DNA from: Mycolicibacterium phocaicum
GTDB taxonomy: Bacteria > Actinomycetota > Actinomycetes > Mycobacteriales > Mycobacteriaceae
Length of the DNA: 64,000 nucleotides
NCBI RefSeq assembly: GCF_010731115.1
Contig: NZ_AP022616.1
Span: 5,332,001-5,396,000, forward strand
Direction of reading: 5' to 3'
Made by a program: the position numbers and the translations under genes. The notes under the pieces are model-generated. The model was not told where the DNA came from. It searched no databases and was given only the letters and a program-made list of their open reading frames with translations. Of the stretch, positions 42,820-51,257 are shown piece after piece. Each line of letters begins with the position of its first letter. The stretch's first letter is position 1.

Positions 42820-43419
42820 GTGGACCATCATGAGAACCTCCCGTTTCCCGAGCCGCCGCACCACAGCGCCGCGTCCCGCACGCCCGACACGCACATCCGG
42901 GTCGGCGATGCCGACCGCGAAACGGTTTCTCACCGACTCAGCCGTGCCGTTGCCGAGGGCCGGCTGACCCTGACGGAGTACGACACCCGGCTGCAGCGGC
43001 TCTACCGGGCCGAAACCCGTGGCGAGCTCGCCGACATTGTTTCGGACCTGCCGCGATCCGATGAGCGGGGTGAGCTGAAACCGCAACGGAAACAGTCGAT
43101 TCCGGCATGGGTCGTCATCATGTGGATGCCGTGGGTCGCGGTGAACCTACTGTGCCTCGCGATCTGGCTCGCCACCGGCGCCGGTTACTTCTGGCCGTTC
43201 TGGGTGGCCGTCCCGTGGGGATGCGCGTTGTTGATTCCCAGCGCGATCGGCGTGTTCACGAGCGGCAGGCGGGTATACGTCCGAGGTGAACGACCCGCCG
43301 CCCCTTGCGGACACCACGATTCCCGACCGGCACACCGTCGTGACGGGCACCGAGACCGAGGCGTACCGATCATTGCTGCGAACGCCGGCCACGCGGGACG
43401 AGCGGTACGCGCTGGGTAA
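42820..43419 (+). CDS. DUF1707 / 2TM-domain membrane protein
   Basis: The frame has 199 residues. The DUF1707 domain is at about residues 27-80 (HIRVGDADRETVSHRLSRAVAEGRLTLTEYDTRLQRLYRAETRGELADIVSDLP), followed by two membrane helices (VVIMWMPWVAVNLLCLAIWL and YFWPFWVAVPWGCALLIPSAIG). The conserved part ends near residue 158 (RRVYVRGE). The last 40 residues are Arg/His/Gly-rich and overlap the DUF2252 gene by 134 bp; they look non-coding, so a lost stop or a frameshift near 43285 is possible. Such proteins are of unknown function, often near stress genes. Confidence 0.78.
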   Translation: MDHHENLPFPEPPHHSAASRTPDTHIRVGDADRETVSHRLSRAVAEGRLTLTEYDTRLQRLYRAETRGELADIVSDLPRSDERGELKPQRKQSIPAWVVIMWMPWVAVNLLCLAIWLATGAGYFWPFWVAVPWGCALLIPSAIGVFTSGRRVYVRGERPAAPCGHHDSRPAHRRDGHRDRGVPIIAANAGHAGRAVRAG

Positions 43420-44722
43420 GGCGCTGCGCAAGAAGGTGCCCCGGCGGACGTTGTCGAGGTGGTCGGATGGTGCGGGGCGGCCCGATCCGGTGCAGCTGAT
43501 CAAGGCCAGCCATGAGGGGCGGATCGAGCGGCTCATCCCGATCAGGGTCGGCCGGATGGCGGCGTCGCCGTATGGCTTCCTGCGCGGCGCCGCAGTCGTC
43601 ATGGCCCGTGACGTCTCGCGACTGCCGACGACGGGAATCATGCCGGTGGTCTGCGGCGACGCTCACCTGGGCAACTTCGGGTTCTACGCCTCTCCCGAAC
43701 GGGACCTGGTCATCGACCTGAATGACTTCGACGAAGCGCACCCGGGCGGCTGGGAATGGGACCTGCGCAGGTTGGTGGCGAGCATCTGGGTGGCCGGGCG
43801 GGAGAACGACGCCTCGGAAAGCGCCTGCGGCGACGCCGTGCAAGCCTGTGTCATGGCCTACCAGAAGGAGGTCAGGCGGCTTGCTGATCTGCCGCTGCTC
43901 GTCAGGGCTTTCAACAGGCTCAGCGTCGATCGCCTGACCACGGAAGCCGACGGACCGCTGGAGCGGCTCGTCACCCGCTCGGCCAAGCGGGCGCGACGCC
44001 GTACCGGTGATCGCGCGCTGCCGCGCTTCACCCATGAGGTCGACGGAGTGCGAAAGATCGTCGATGAACCGCCCTTGATCACCCCGCTGCCGGCGCGGGA
44101 AGAGAAGCTGCTGACCAAAGCGATGGACGACTATCTCGAGACCCTGCCGCTGTACTGGCGCCGGCTGGTCGGTGGCTACACGCTGTTGGACGTGGCGCAG
44201 AAGGTCGTCGGGGTCGGCAGTGTCGGGCTACGGGCGTATGTCGCCCTGTTGGCGGGCTCGTCACCCAAGGATGTCATCTTCCTGCAGCTCAAGCAGGCTC
44301 GAAGATCGGTACTGGCGCCCTATGTTCATGGCGATTCGCCGTTACATGCCCACCAGGGGCAACGCGTCGTCGAATACCAGCAGTGTCTGCAGACGGTCAG
44401 CGACCCGCTGCTGGGCTGGACCACGGTGGACGGTCGCCAGTTCTATGTGCGGCAGCTGCGAAACATGAAGGGCCGCATACCTCTTGACGAGTTGGATGCC
44501 AAGATGCTGACGGGTTACGCCAGCGTCGTCGGTCAACTGCTGGCCAAGGGGCATGCCAGAACCAGTGGAGCGTCGATGATCGCCGGTTATCTCGGCCATT
44601 CCGACCGCGTGAGCGAAGCGCTCTCCGGGCTCGCCCGGCGTTACGCCGATCAAACCGAGGCCGACCACGCGGGACTGCTCAGTGCCGTCGAGCATGGGGC
44701 ACTGCCTGTCGAGTACGAGTGA
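43286..44722 (+). CDS. DUF2252 family protein (kinase-like fold)
   Basis: The protein has 478 residues. DUF2252 marks: GKALRKKVPRRTLSRW near the start, RIERLIPIRVGRMAASPYGFLRGAA, VCGDAHLGNFGFYASPERDLVIDLNDFDEAHPGGWEWDLRRLVAS, and the C-terminal YLGHSDRVSEALSGLARRYADQTEADH. The DxxxxNFG and DxNDFD motifs recall aminoglycoside-phosphotransferase-like folds, but no activity is known. The GTG start overlaps the DUF1707 frame; a start a little further downstream is possible. Confidence 0.85.
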   Translation: MNDPPPLADTTIPDRHTVVTGTETEAYRSLLRTPATRDERYALGKALRKKVPRRTLSRWSDGAGRPDPVQLIKASHEGRIERLIPIRVGRMAASPYGFLRGAAVVMARDVSRLPTTGIMPVVCGDAHLGNFGFYASPERDLVIDLNDFDEAHPGGWEWDLRRLVASIWVAGRENDASESACGDAVQACVMAYQKEVRRLADLPLLVRAFNRLSVDRLTTEADGPLERLVTRSAKRARRRTGDRALPRFTHEVDGVRKIVDEPPLITPLPAREEKLLTKAMDDYLETLPLYWRRLVGGYTLLDVAQKVVGVGSVGLRAYVALLAGSSPKDVIFLQLKQARRSVLAPYVHGDSPLHAHQGQRVVEYQQCLQTVSDPLLGWTTVDGRQFYVRQLRNMKGRIPLDELDAKMLTGYASVVGQLLAKGHARTSGASMIAGYLGHSDRVSEALSGLARRYADQTEADHAGLLSAVEHGALPVEYE

Positions 44723-44785
44723 GCCGCCGGGCCGTGTCGAGACGACCTGGGGCGCAACGACAGTGGCGACAACGCCGCTACCTCA

Positions 44786-44809
44786 GCGTTTGTGACACGT
44801 CACAAACGC
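44786..44809. promoter_or_regulatory. 24-bp palindrome upstream of the esterase gene
   Basis: GCGTTTGTGAC (44786-44796), AC, GTCACAAACGC (44799-44809) is a perfect inverted repeat. Its core TGTGA-N4-TCACA recurs at the start of the PucR gene (48305-48320). It lies 131 bp upstream of the esterase start. Confidence 0.65.
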
Positions 44810-44940
44810 CTGGTCTGATACTTCGGCGCTCGGTGTAGAGACGGCGGCCACCCGGGCGTCGATACTGATTCGGACAACGGGGCAGCATCGGCGCTGCCGC
44901 AGCCACCGCACGGGGCTCGTTGATACAGGAGGGCTACAAC

Positions 44941-45939
44941 GTGGTTGCCGCACCCGAGAATCTGATTTCCCTGGACCGGGGTGACTCCCGTCGCGTCGAG
45001 TTCGAGGGCGGCAGCATCCAGTCGCGCCTCCTCGCGTTGGCGTTGAAGGCCTCGGTCAAACCGGTGTTGACGGTCTGGGCGATGGCGCCTGGCCTGCCTT
45101 GGCCGTACCGGGCAGTCGATCACGTGGGTCGAGTGCTGCGGTCGGTCGCGGGCACCACCAGAAAGCCCGTGAGCCTTGCGCGCTGTTCCGCTGAGACGAC
45201 CCGGCCGGCGGCGACACGCGGGGACCGCTACGTGGTGTACCTGCGCGGCGGCGCCTTTCTCGTCGGTGGCCGCCACCTGCACCGCCAGATGATTTCGCGG
45301 ATTGCCGCGTCGCTGCAGAGCGAGGTCGTGGCGGTGGACTACCGCAAGCTGCCCCAGCACACCATCGCCGACGGCATCGAGGACTGCATCGATGCCTACC
45401 GATTCGCACTCGGGCGCGGTGTCGCGCCGGAGAACATCGCATTCATCGGCGACTCGGCCGGTGCCTACCTGGTGTTCATCACGGCGATCTTCGCGGCCCG
45501 GCGTGGACTGCCGATGCCCGGCGCGATCGTCTCGATGGCCCCGCTGACCGACTTCGACGTGCAGGCCAAGATCGATGCGCCGTCAGGATCGACCGATGTG
45601 CTGTTCTCGAAGGCCTTCGCCCGCGCGTTCCATCAATTCGTCATGCGGCACAGCCCGCCGGCAGACGAGCATCGCCTGCTCGATGCGGATCTGGGTGGGC
45701 TGCCGCCGTCTTTGATCCAGGTGAGCTCGACCGAACTGCTCAACCCCGATGCCGAGGAGTTGGCCGTTGCGCTGACGAAGACCGGTGTGCCGCATCAATT
45801 GCAGGTGTGGCGGGACCAGGTCCACGTCTTCCAGGCCGCGGCCTCCATCGTCCCGGAAGCGGCACGTGCGCTTCGCGAGGTGACGCAGTTCATCGAGTCG
45901 GCGTTCGCCCGAAGCGCAACGCAGGAGCGGTCCGCGTAG
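44941..45939 (+). CDS. Alpha/beta-hydrolase esterase (hormone-sensitive-lipase type), altered oxyanion motif
   Basis: The protein has 332 residues. The nucleophile elbow is GDSAGA (about residue 175), the Asp is in LLNPDAEELA and the His in QVHVFQAA. The oxyanion segment that is HGGGF in this family reads YLRGGAFLVGG, so His is replaced by Arg and Gly by Ala. It should cleave short ester or lactone substrates in the cytoplasm, if active. GTG 44941 follows AGGAGG at 44928-44933. The gene is probably transcribed with the next one. Confidence 0.85.
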   Translation: MVAAPENLISLDRGDSRRVEFEGGSIQSRLLALALKASVKPVLTVWAMAPGLPWPYRAVDHVGRVLRSVAGTTRKPVSLARCSAETTRPAATRGDRYVVYLRGGAFLVGGRHLHRQMISRIAASLQSEVVAVDYRKLPQHTIADGIEDCIDAYRFALGRGVAPENIAFIGDSAGAYLVFITAIFAARRGLPMPGAIVSMAPLTDFDVQAKIDAPSGSTDVLFSKAFARAFHQFVMRHSPPADEHRLLDADLGGLPPSLIQVSSTELLNPDAEELAVALTKTGVPHQLQVWRDQVHVFQAAASIVPEAARALREVTQFIESAFARSATQERSA

Positions 45940-45968
45940 TCGCGGAAACGGATTGCATCGGAGTGCCG

Positions 45969-46478
45969 GTGACGGCTGAAATGGACCGCAGCCCAAGCTT
46001 GCTCCGTCGTGTGACGGTTGCTTACGCCGCCTACACGGTCGTGATGCTGGAAATCGAACGGCGACTACGCCAAACCGGGGGTCCGGGCATCATCCGGTTC
46101 GAGCTGGCCGGCAACGCGGACGAGTCCGCAGAGATGATGGCGCGCTGGGGAAGTCGAGGTCGGCGCCTGGCCCGGGTGTCCTTGTGGCTCGACTTCGGAT
46201 ACATGCTCACCTACGGAGCACACACGGCGCTCTTGGTGGACCGTGCGCGGTGCCGGCTGGGCCACTCTTCGGCGCTACCGCTATTGGCGGCCACCGCCGT
46301 CGCAGGTGACGCGATCGAGGGGGTATCGCTGCTGAAAGTCCTCGGCGGCAAGCAGACTGACATCCACGCACGACGCGCGCGCCGTGCCGCGCTGGTCAAG
46401 TTCGCCGTCCTTGCAGTCTGTTTGGCCTATGCCGCAGTCGGCCATAGAAAACCACCGAGAACAACCGAACCCGGATAG
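45969..46478 (+). CDS. Unknown small membrane protein, downstream of esterase
   Basis: The protein has 169 residues. It has three or four hydrophobic segments (LWLDFGYMLTYGAHTALLVD, LPLLAATAVAGDAIEGVSLLKVL, LVKFAVLAVCLAYAAVG) and a basic C-terminus. I do not recognise the family. GTG 45969 is chosen for GGAG at 45960-45963. It lies 30 bp after the esterase stop, so the two are probably one operon. Confidence 0.65.
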   Translation: MTAEMDRSPSLLRRVTVAYAAYTVVMLEIERRLRQTGGPGIIRFELAGNADESAEMMARWGSRGRRLARVSLWLDFGYMLTYGAHTALLVDRARCRLGHSSALPLLAATAVAGDAIEGVSLLKVLGGKQTDIHARRARRAALVKFAVLAVCLAYAAVGHRKPPRTTEPG

Positions 46479-46485
46479 CCGCGGG

Positions 46486-46926
46486 TCACGGCCTGTTGAG
46501 TTTGAGGGAGTGCCCAACGGCGTCCATGACCACCCCTTTGATGTGTTCCGCAGAGGCGGGCCGGCCGAGGACTCCGTGGGTAAGGATCATGCCCGTGACC
46601 AGATTGAAGATCGCCTGGGCATCGGTGTCTGGACAGGGTGATGACATCTCGCCTGTTCGGCATCCGACGCGAATCGCCGCGCGCAGCGGCTCGACCAATT
46701 CGTCAACGAGTGCGTCGTTCTGGTCGGCGTGCTGTCCAGCGCGGTTGAGCCAGATCGACGCCAACACCGAGGCTTTGGCGCAGTGCCCCACCGGGTAGAC
46801 GTGGTCGATCATCGTCGCGATGTACGAGTGAATACGCTCGGTCGGACTCGTGCTTTGTGCGGCCGCTTGTCGCAACTGTCTTGCCGCGTTGCGGAGTGAC
46901 TCGTGATGGTTCACAGCTGAATTCAC
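46486..46926 (-). pseudogene. TetR-family relic: ligand domain without DNA-binding domain
   Basis: The frame encodes 146 residues that match only the C-terminal part of a TetR protein: ESLRNAARQLRQAAAQSTSPTERIHSYIATMIDH, then HCAKASVLASIWLNRAG and FNLVTGMILTHGVLGRPASAEHI. The normal N-terminal helix-turn-helix of ~50 residues is missing. The same frame can be followed upstream for some 20 codons, but it reads as a His/Pro/Asp-rich stretch (NSSHPYPHPDCPDHPERD), not an HTH. It is likely an N-terminally deleted remnant, though a short ligand-binding protein cannot be excluded. Confidence 0.65.
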
Positions 46927-47013
46927 ATCTCGTTCCGGGTGATCGGGGCAATCGGGATGGGGATACGGATGACTCGAGTTCGGTGGCGAACGTCTGACCG
47001 TTACCTGATCCGG

Positions 47014-48315
47014 CTAGCCAGGATTGTCGAGGTTTGTCGCGGCGACGGGCGTACCTGCATGGTCGATGGTGTAGACGGTCATGGCCGCCGCCAGCAATCG
47101 GGATTGATGGGGGTCGGTGGGGTCATAGCCGGTGATCTCCTGAATGCGCCGTAGGCGGTAGGTCAGGGTGTTCGGATGAATGAAAAGCTCTGCCGCGGCG
47201 GCCTTCCGGTCGGCGCCGTGCTGCAGATGCGATTGGAGCGCCTGGAGTAACCCCGGGTGGTCGCGCAGCGGCGCGATGTGGCGCGCGAGCAGGTCGCGGG
47301 CGGGCCCGGGGCGCGTCGCCTGGTACTCGAAGAGGACATCGGCCAGTTGGTAGATACCCGGCTCTCTGTTCAGTTGCCTTGTCAGGCAGGTGATTTCGGC
47401 GGCCTCGGCAGCCGCTGCGGGAATGGCCACCAGCGTGGCGCCGGGATGGTATGCGGCATAGATCGCGACCTCGAGTCGTTCGCTGAGCGCGCCGATCAGC
47501 GCGCCCAGATGTGCCGCGATGGCGGAGTCGTCCCGTGGTTCCACGACCTGTGCGGGCAGCAAGATCACGCCCGTGTGTCCATCGAACGTGTTGAGGATTT
47601 CGCCGGCGCCGCGCCCGTAGAACACTTGGTTGGCGAGCCGTAACCGCCGGCGCGCCGCCAATGTCTCATGGGTGGTCCGCGGTTCGTCGCCGTCCACCCG
47701 GATCGCCAACACGTCATAGCGGTCGCTGAGCTTGACACCGATTTGTTTGGCGATGATGTCGCTGCCGGACTCGCCGTCGATGAGGTGGGCGCACAGGGCG
47801 TTCAGCTGCCGGCGCGTGGTGGCCCGCAGGACAAAGTCGGAGTCCTGGTAGACCTCGGTCATCAGCACGCTGATGGTCCCGGTGAGGTCGGCGAGGTACA
47901 TGCCCAGCGCGGCGATCGTCTCCGAGTCGCCCTCGGATGCCGATTCCAGGACGATCTCCCACAGTTTCCGGATGCCGGCATGCAGCGCGGTGAACAGGAA
48001 CGGCAGGGGGATACCGTCCTCGGCATGTCGCTCCGCGACCGGCAGGACAAAGGTGGCTGCCTCGGCGCGGGTCACCCTGCGTCCTTCGGTGATCAGGTCG
48101 AGCCCGTACAGAAATCCGCCGATGATGTATGGCGTGACCTCGCCGTCGAAATGTTCGATCGGCATGGGTGTGGGCCATTCGATGGATTCGACGGCCTCGT
48201 GGAGAAGCGTCGTGGCGATCTCGTCGATCCGGTCCTCGATCACCTTCCGCAACGGTGCGTCCGCCGGGATCGGCGGCAGCTCGGACGGGGACGGCACGTG
48301 CCGATTGTGATCCAT
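47014..48315 (-). CDS. PucR/CdaR-family helix-turn-helix regulator
   Basis: The protein has 433 residues. The N-terminal half is an RsbT-antagonist-like helical region (RIDEIATTLLHEAVESIEW ... FLFTALHAGIRKLWEIVLE). A GGDEF-like CdaR middle (YDVLAIRVDGDE ... VEPRDDSAIAAHLGALIGAL) precedes the C-terminal PucR HTH (AAAELFIHPNTLTYRLRRIQEITGYDP). The ATG at 48315 is preferred; it sits inside a palindrome (48305-48320). It lies downstream of atoE in the same orientation and is a likely regulator of atoE or of the nearby alcohol/fatty-acid genes. Confidence 0.87.
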   Translation of the reverse strand: MDHNRHVPSPSELPPIPADAPLRKVIEDRIDEIATTLLHEAVESIEWPTPMPIEHFDGEVTPYIIGGFLYGLDLITEGRRVTRAEAATFVLPVAERHAEDGIPLPFLFTALHAGIRKLWEIVLESASEGDSETIAALGMYLADLTGTISVLMTEVYQDSDFVLRATTRRQLNALCAHLIDGESGSDIIAKQIGVKLSDRYDVLAIRVDGDEPRTTHETLAARRRLRLANQVFYGRGAGEILNTFDGHTGVILLPAQVVEPRDDSAIAAHLGALIGALSERLEVAIYAAYHPGATLVAIPAAAAEAAEITCLTRQLNREPGIYQLADVLFEYQATRPGPARDLLARHIAPLRDHPGLLQALQSHLQHGADRKAAAAELFIHPNTLTYRLRRIQEITGYDPTDPHQSRLLAAAMTVYTIDHAGTPVAATNLDNPG

Positions 48316-48320
48316 CACAA
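48305..48320. promoter_or_regulatory. Palindrome TTGTGATC-CATCACAA at the start of the PucR gene
   Basis: TTGTGAT, CC, ATCACAA: a 16-bp inverted repeat that includes the ATG. It has the same TGTGA-N4-TCACA core as the site at 44786-44809. Confidence 0.55.
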
Positions 48321-48419
48321 CGCGGTGGCGGAAGATGCCGGGACCAATCGGTCGAAGTTTTGTTTCCGGCACCAAATGCGCGGGTCATTCTTCTCACCGC
48401 CAGCGCGGCGTGTTGGGCG

Positions 48420-49862
48420 TCAGAGCACGTAGGGCGCGATGAGTGTGGTGGCGCCCAACACCACCACACCGATCAAGAATGCGACGACGGTGAAGCCCAT
48501 GACCTGGCGGACGTTCAGTTTTGCGATGGCCAGCAGGGGCAGCAGCCAGAACGGCTGAATCATGTTCGCGACGCCTTCGCCGACGGCGACCGCCATGGAG
48601 ATCAACCCGAGATACTCCGGCGAGCGCTGGCCGATGGCCAGCGCCGAGTCGACCGCGATGGGGCCCTGCACGGCCCAGTGCCCGCCGCCCGACGGGACGA
48701 ACAGGCTGATGATCAACGACCCGACGAAGGTCAGGAACGGCAGCGTGTGCTCGGTCGCGCCGTTGACCACGGCCTGGGCCAGCAACGTCTGCAGCGGCTT
48801 GTCGGCTTTCGTTGCCTGATAGCCGAGCAGACCCACCAGGCCGCCGTACAGCGGGTACTGCAGAAGCAGCGGGCCGGACACCTTGGCGGCGCCGGTGAAC
48901 GCCCGGATGAAGCGGATCGGTGTGCGGTGCAGCAGCGCGCTGGTGATCGTGAACAGCATGATCATCGACGAGATGTTCAGCGCGAATCCACTGAGCACGA
49001 AATAGGCCATGCCGGCGGCGAATACGAGGACGTTGAGGATCCAGAGGTTCTCCAGCCACTCGGCGAAGGTCTTCTTGCCTTCGGTTGGAGCGGGGGTCGG
49101 CTGGGTTTCGTCCTCGAACACTGCGGGATCGGGAGCCAGACTCTGCGCCGGGGCCATGCGCCACACCGCGAGTGCGAGCAGCGTCAGCACGGCAATCGCC
49201 GACAGCCAGCTGTAGGGCTGGAAGATGGTCTGGCTCAACGGGACAGTCATGCCGGTCAGCTTGTGGATCACGTTGATGGGGCTGCTGCTGTCGGTGTTGG
49301 CCAGGGCGATCGACGACGAGAGCCCCTGCGTCCAGACGATGAATCCCATGAAGGCGGCGGCGATCAGGTAGCCGAAATGCGCGTCGGCGAAACGTTTTGC
49401 GACCTGCCGGGCGACAAGGGCACCGGCGACCAGGCCCAGTCCCCAGTTCAGCAGGGATAGCACGGCGCTGACGGTGAAACACAGCAGGGCGCCCTGCACC
49501 TGGTTGTTCGGCTTGCCGGCGATGTGGACGATGGCCCGCTTCAGAACGGGCGCCTCGGCGAGCGTGTAACCCGTCACGAGGATCAGCACCATCTGGAAGG
49601 CGAACGTGAAGATGTTCTGCGAACCCCACACGCCGCCGTACCAGGCCTTGAGCATGCCGCTGGGCGTGGCGCCGTGCACCAGGAGGGCGACCATCCCGGC
49701 GACCAGAACGGTCAGGATGACCGCGAACAGGTACGGGTCGGGCATCAGGCGTTCGACATAACGGACACACAGGGCCGTGAGGGACTGCATGATGCCGCGG
49801 CGTTCGGGCCTGGTGTCCGCGCTGGTGCCCCTCGGATGTTCGCTCGTTGCCACGTGATCCAC
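48420..49862 (-). CDS. atoE: Short-chain fatty acid transporter, AtoE family
   Basis: The protein has 480 residues and about 11-12 membrane helices. Family marks are YVERLMPDPYLFAVILTVLV, LNWGLGLVAGALVARQVAK, SLFVPSGGGHWAVQGPI and GEGVANMIQPFWLLPLLAIA. AtoE proteins take up short-chain fatty acids such as acetoacetate or butyrate. The start may be the GTG at 49862 or a GTG three codons on. It is divergent from the alcohol dehydrogenase gene. Confidence 0.92.
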   Translation of the reverse strand: MDHVATSEHPRGTSADTRPERRGIMQSLTALCVRYVERLMPDPYLFAVILTVLVAGMVALLVHGATPSGMLKAWYGGVWGSQNIFTFAFQMVLILVTGYTLAEAPVLKRAIVHIAGKPNNQVQGALLCFTVSAVLSLLNWGLGLVAGALVARQVAKRFADAHFGYLIAAAFMGFIVWTQGLSSSIALANTDSSSPINVIHKLTGMTVPLSQTIFQPYSWLSAIAVLTLLALAVWRMAPAQSLAPDPAVFEDETQPTPAPTEGKKTFAEWLENLWILNVLVFAAGMAYFVLSGFALNISSMIMLFTITSALLHRTPIRFIRAFTGAAKVSGPLLLQYPLYGGLVGLLGYQATKADKPLQTLLAQAVVNGATEHTLPFLTFVGSLIISLFVPSGGGHWAVQGPIAVDSALAIGQRSPEYLGLISMAVAVGEGVANMIQPFWLLPLLAIAKLNVRQVMGFTVVAFLIGVVVLGATTLIAPYVL

Positions 49863-49982
49863 CTTCGCAATGTCTGGTTACGGCACTCATCATGGCGGGT
49901 GTGCGGCGCCGGGGTGGCGCCTTTGCGCAACGGCTCCGCCGGTCCGGGGCGGTCATCGCCCGACGCCCCTGTCCGAATGGGC

Positions 49983-50014
49983 AGTACCGGAACCACCCGG
50001 GCGGGCCCGGTACT
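49983..50014. promoter_or_regulatory. Spaced inverted repeat in the atoE / adh divergent promoter
   Basis: AGTACCGG (49983-49990), 16 bp, CCGGTACT (50007-50014), in the 273-bp gap between divergent atoE and the alcohol dehydrogenase gene. The centre holds CCCGGG. It is a candidate operator; nothing else is clear in the gap. Confidence 0.45.
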
Positions 50015-50135
50015 CGGACCGATCGGAGCATGCGCCGGCACGTCGCGGCCAATAGCGTTGTGTGCTATCAGCTTTACGCCACCGCGAACCTCAAAGACCT
50101 TTTCCTGGACCAATTTTCACGAATGGAGCGAATCG

Positions 50136-51203
50136 ATGACACAGACACTGGCCACTGAAACCGTGGCGGGAAACACTGACACCATGCGGGCCGCCGTGGT
50201 CACCGACTTCGGCATGCCGCTGCAGGTGCACGACATGCAACTGCCGACACCGGGCTACGGTGAAGCCCTGGTCAAGCTCGAGACGTCCGGTGTCTGCCAC
50301 ACGGATCTGCATGCCGCGCACGGCGATTGGCCGGTGAAGCCGCAGCCGCCGTTCGTGCCGGGGCATGAGGGCTACGGCACGGTCGTAGCCCTCGGTGAGG
50401 GCGTGGTCGACCTGGCCGTCGGCGACAAAGTCGGTAACGCCTGGCTGTGGTCGGCGTGTGGCCGCTGCGAATATTGCCGGACGGGCTGGGAGACCCTGTG
50501 CGAAAGTCAGCGCAACGGTGGATATTCCGTCAACGGAAGCTTCGGTACCTACATGCTGGTCAACGCGGACTACGCCGCGCGGATCCCCGCCGGCGCCGAC
50601 CCGCTGGAGATCGCGCCGATCCTGTGCGCCGGCGTCACCGTCTACAAGGGTCTCAAGGTCACCGACACCCGGCCTGGCCAGTGGGTGGCGATCTCGGGTA
50701 TCGGCGGGCTGGGACATATCGCGGTGCAGTACGCCCGCGCGATGGGTCTTCGGGTGGTGGCCATCGATGTCGACGACGCCAAACTCGCACTCGCCACCCG
50801 CCTCGGCGCCGAGGTCGCCATCAATGCCCGTACCGCCGACGTCGTCGAGTCGGTGCAGCAGGCGACCGGCGGGGTGCATGGTGTCCTGGTCACCGCCGTG
50901 CACCCGCAGGCGTTCGGTCAGGCGATCGCCCTGGCCCGTCGCGGTGGCACCATCGTGTTCAACGGACTTCCGCCGGGCGATTTCCCGGCGCCGATCTTCG
51001 ACATCGTGCTCAAGGGGCTCACCATCCGGGGGTCGATCGTCGGAACGCGGCAAGACATGGCCGAGGCGCTGGACTTCTACGCACGCGGCCTGATCAAGCC
51101 AACCGTCACCAGCGCGCGCCTCGATGACATCAACGATGTCTTCGAGCGGATGGAACACGGACAGATCGACGGCCGCATCGTCATCGACTACCGGAATACC
51201 TAG
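50136..51203 (+). CDS. Zinc-dependent alcohol dehydrogenase, AdhP-like
   Basis: The protein has 355 residues of the MDR family. Catalytic zinc ligands are in SGVCHTDLHAAHGDWP and GHEGYGTVV; the structural zinc has four Cys in CGRCEYCRTGWETLC. The Rossmann motif is ISGIGGLGHIAVQYARAMG. Tetrameric bacterial AdhP/AdhT enzymes of this type oxidise ethanol and similar primary alcohols with NAD+. GGAG lies 7 bp before the ATG. It is adjacent to a two-component system and iron alcohol dehydrogenase that probably sense alcohol. Confidence 0.93.
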   Translation: MTQTLATETVAGNTDTMRAAVVTDFGMPLQVHDMQLPTPGYGEALVKLETSGVCHTDLHAAHGDWPVKPQPPFVPGHEGYGTVVALGEGVVDLAVGDKVGNAWLWSACGRCEYCRTGWETLCESQRNGGYSVNGSFGTYMLVNADYAARIPAGADPLEIAPILCAGVTVYKGLKVTDTRPGQWVAISGIGGLGHIAVQYARAMGLRVVAIDVDDAKLALATRLGAEVAINARTADVVESVQQATGGVHGVLVTAVHPQAFGQAIALARRGGTIVFNGLPPGDFPAPIFDIVLKGLTIRGSIVGTRQDMAEALDFYARGLIKPTVTSARLDDINDVFERMEHGQIDGRIVIDYRNT

Positions 51204-51257
51204 CGGCACATAGCACAAGCCCGCACAGCTGATCTAGGCCGACGAATTATCGCCGGC

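Noticed and set aside
44786..44809. CRP-type binding site
   Set aside because: The half-sites TGTGA/TCACA match CRP, but the spacing is 4 bp instead of 6, both here and at 48305-48320.
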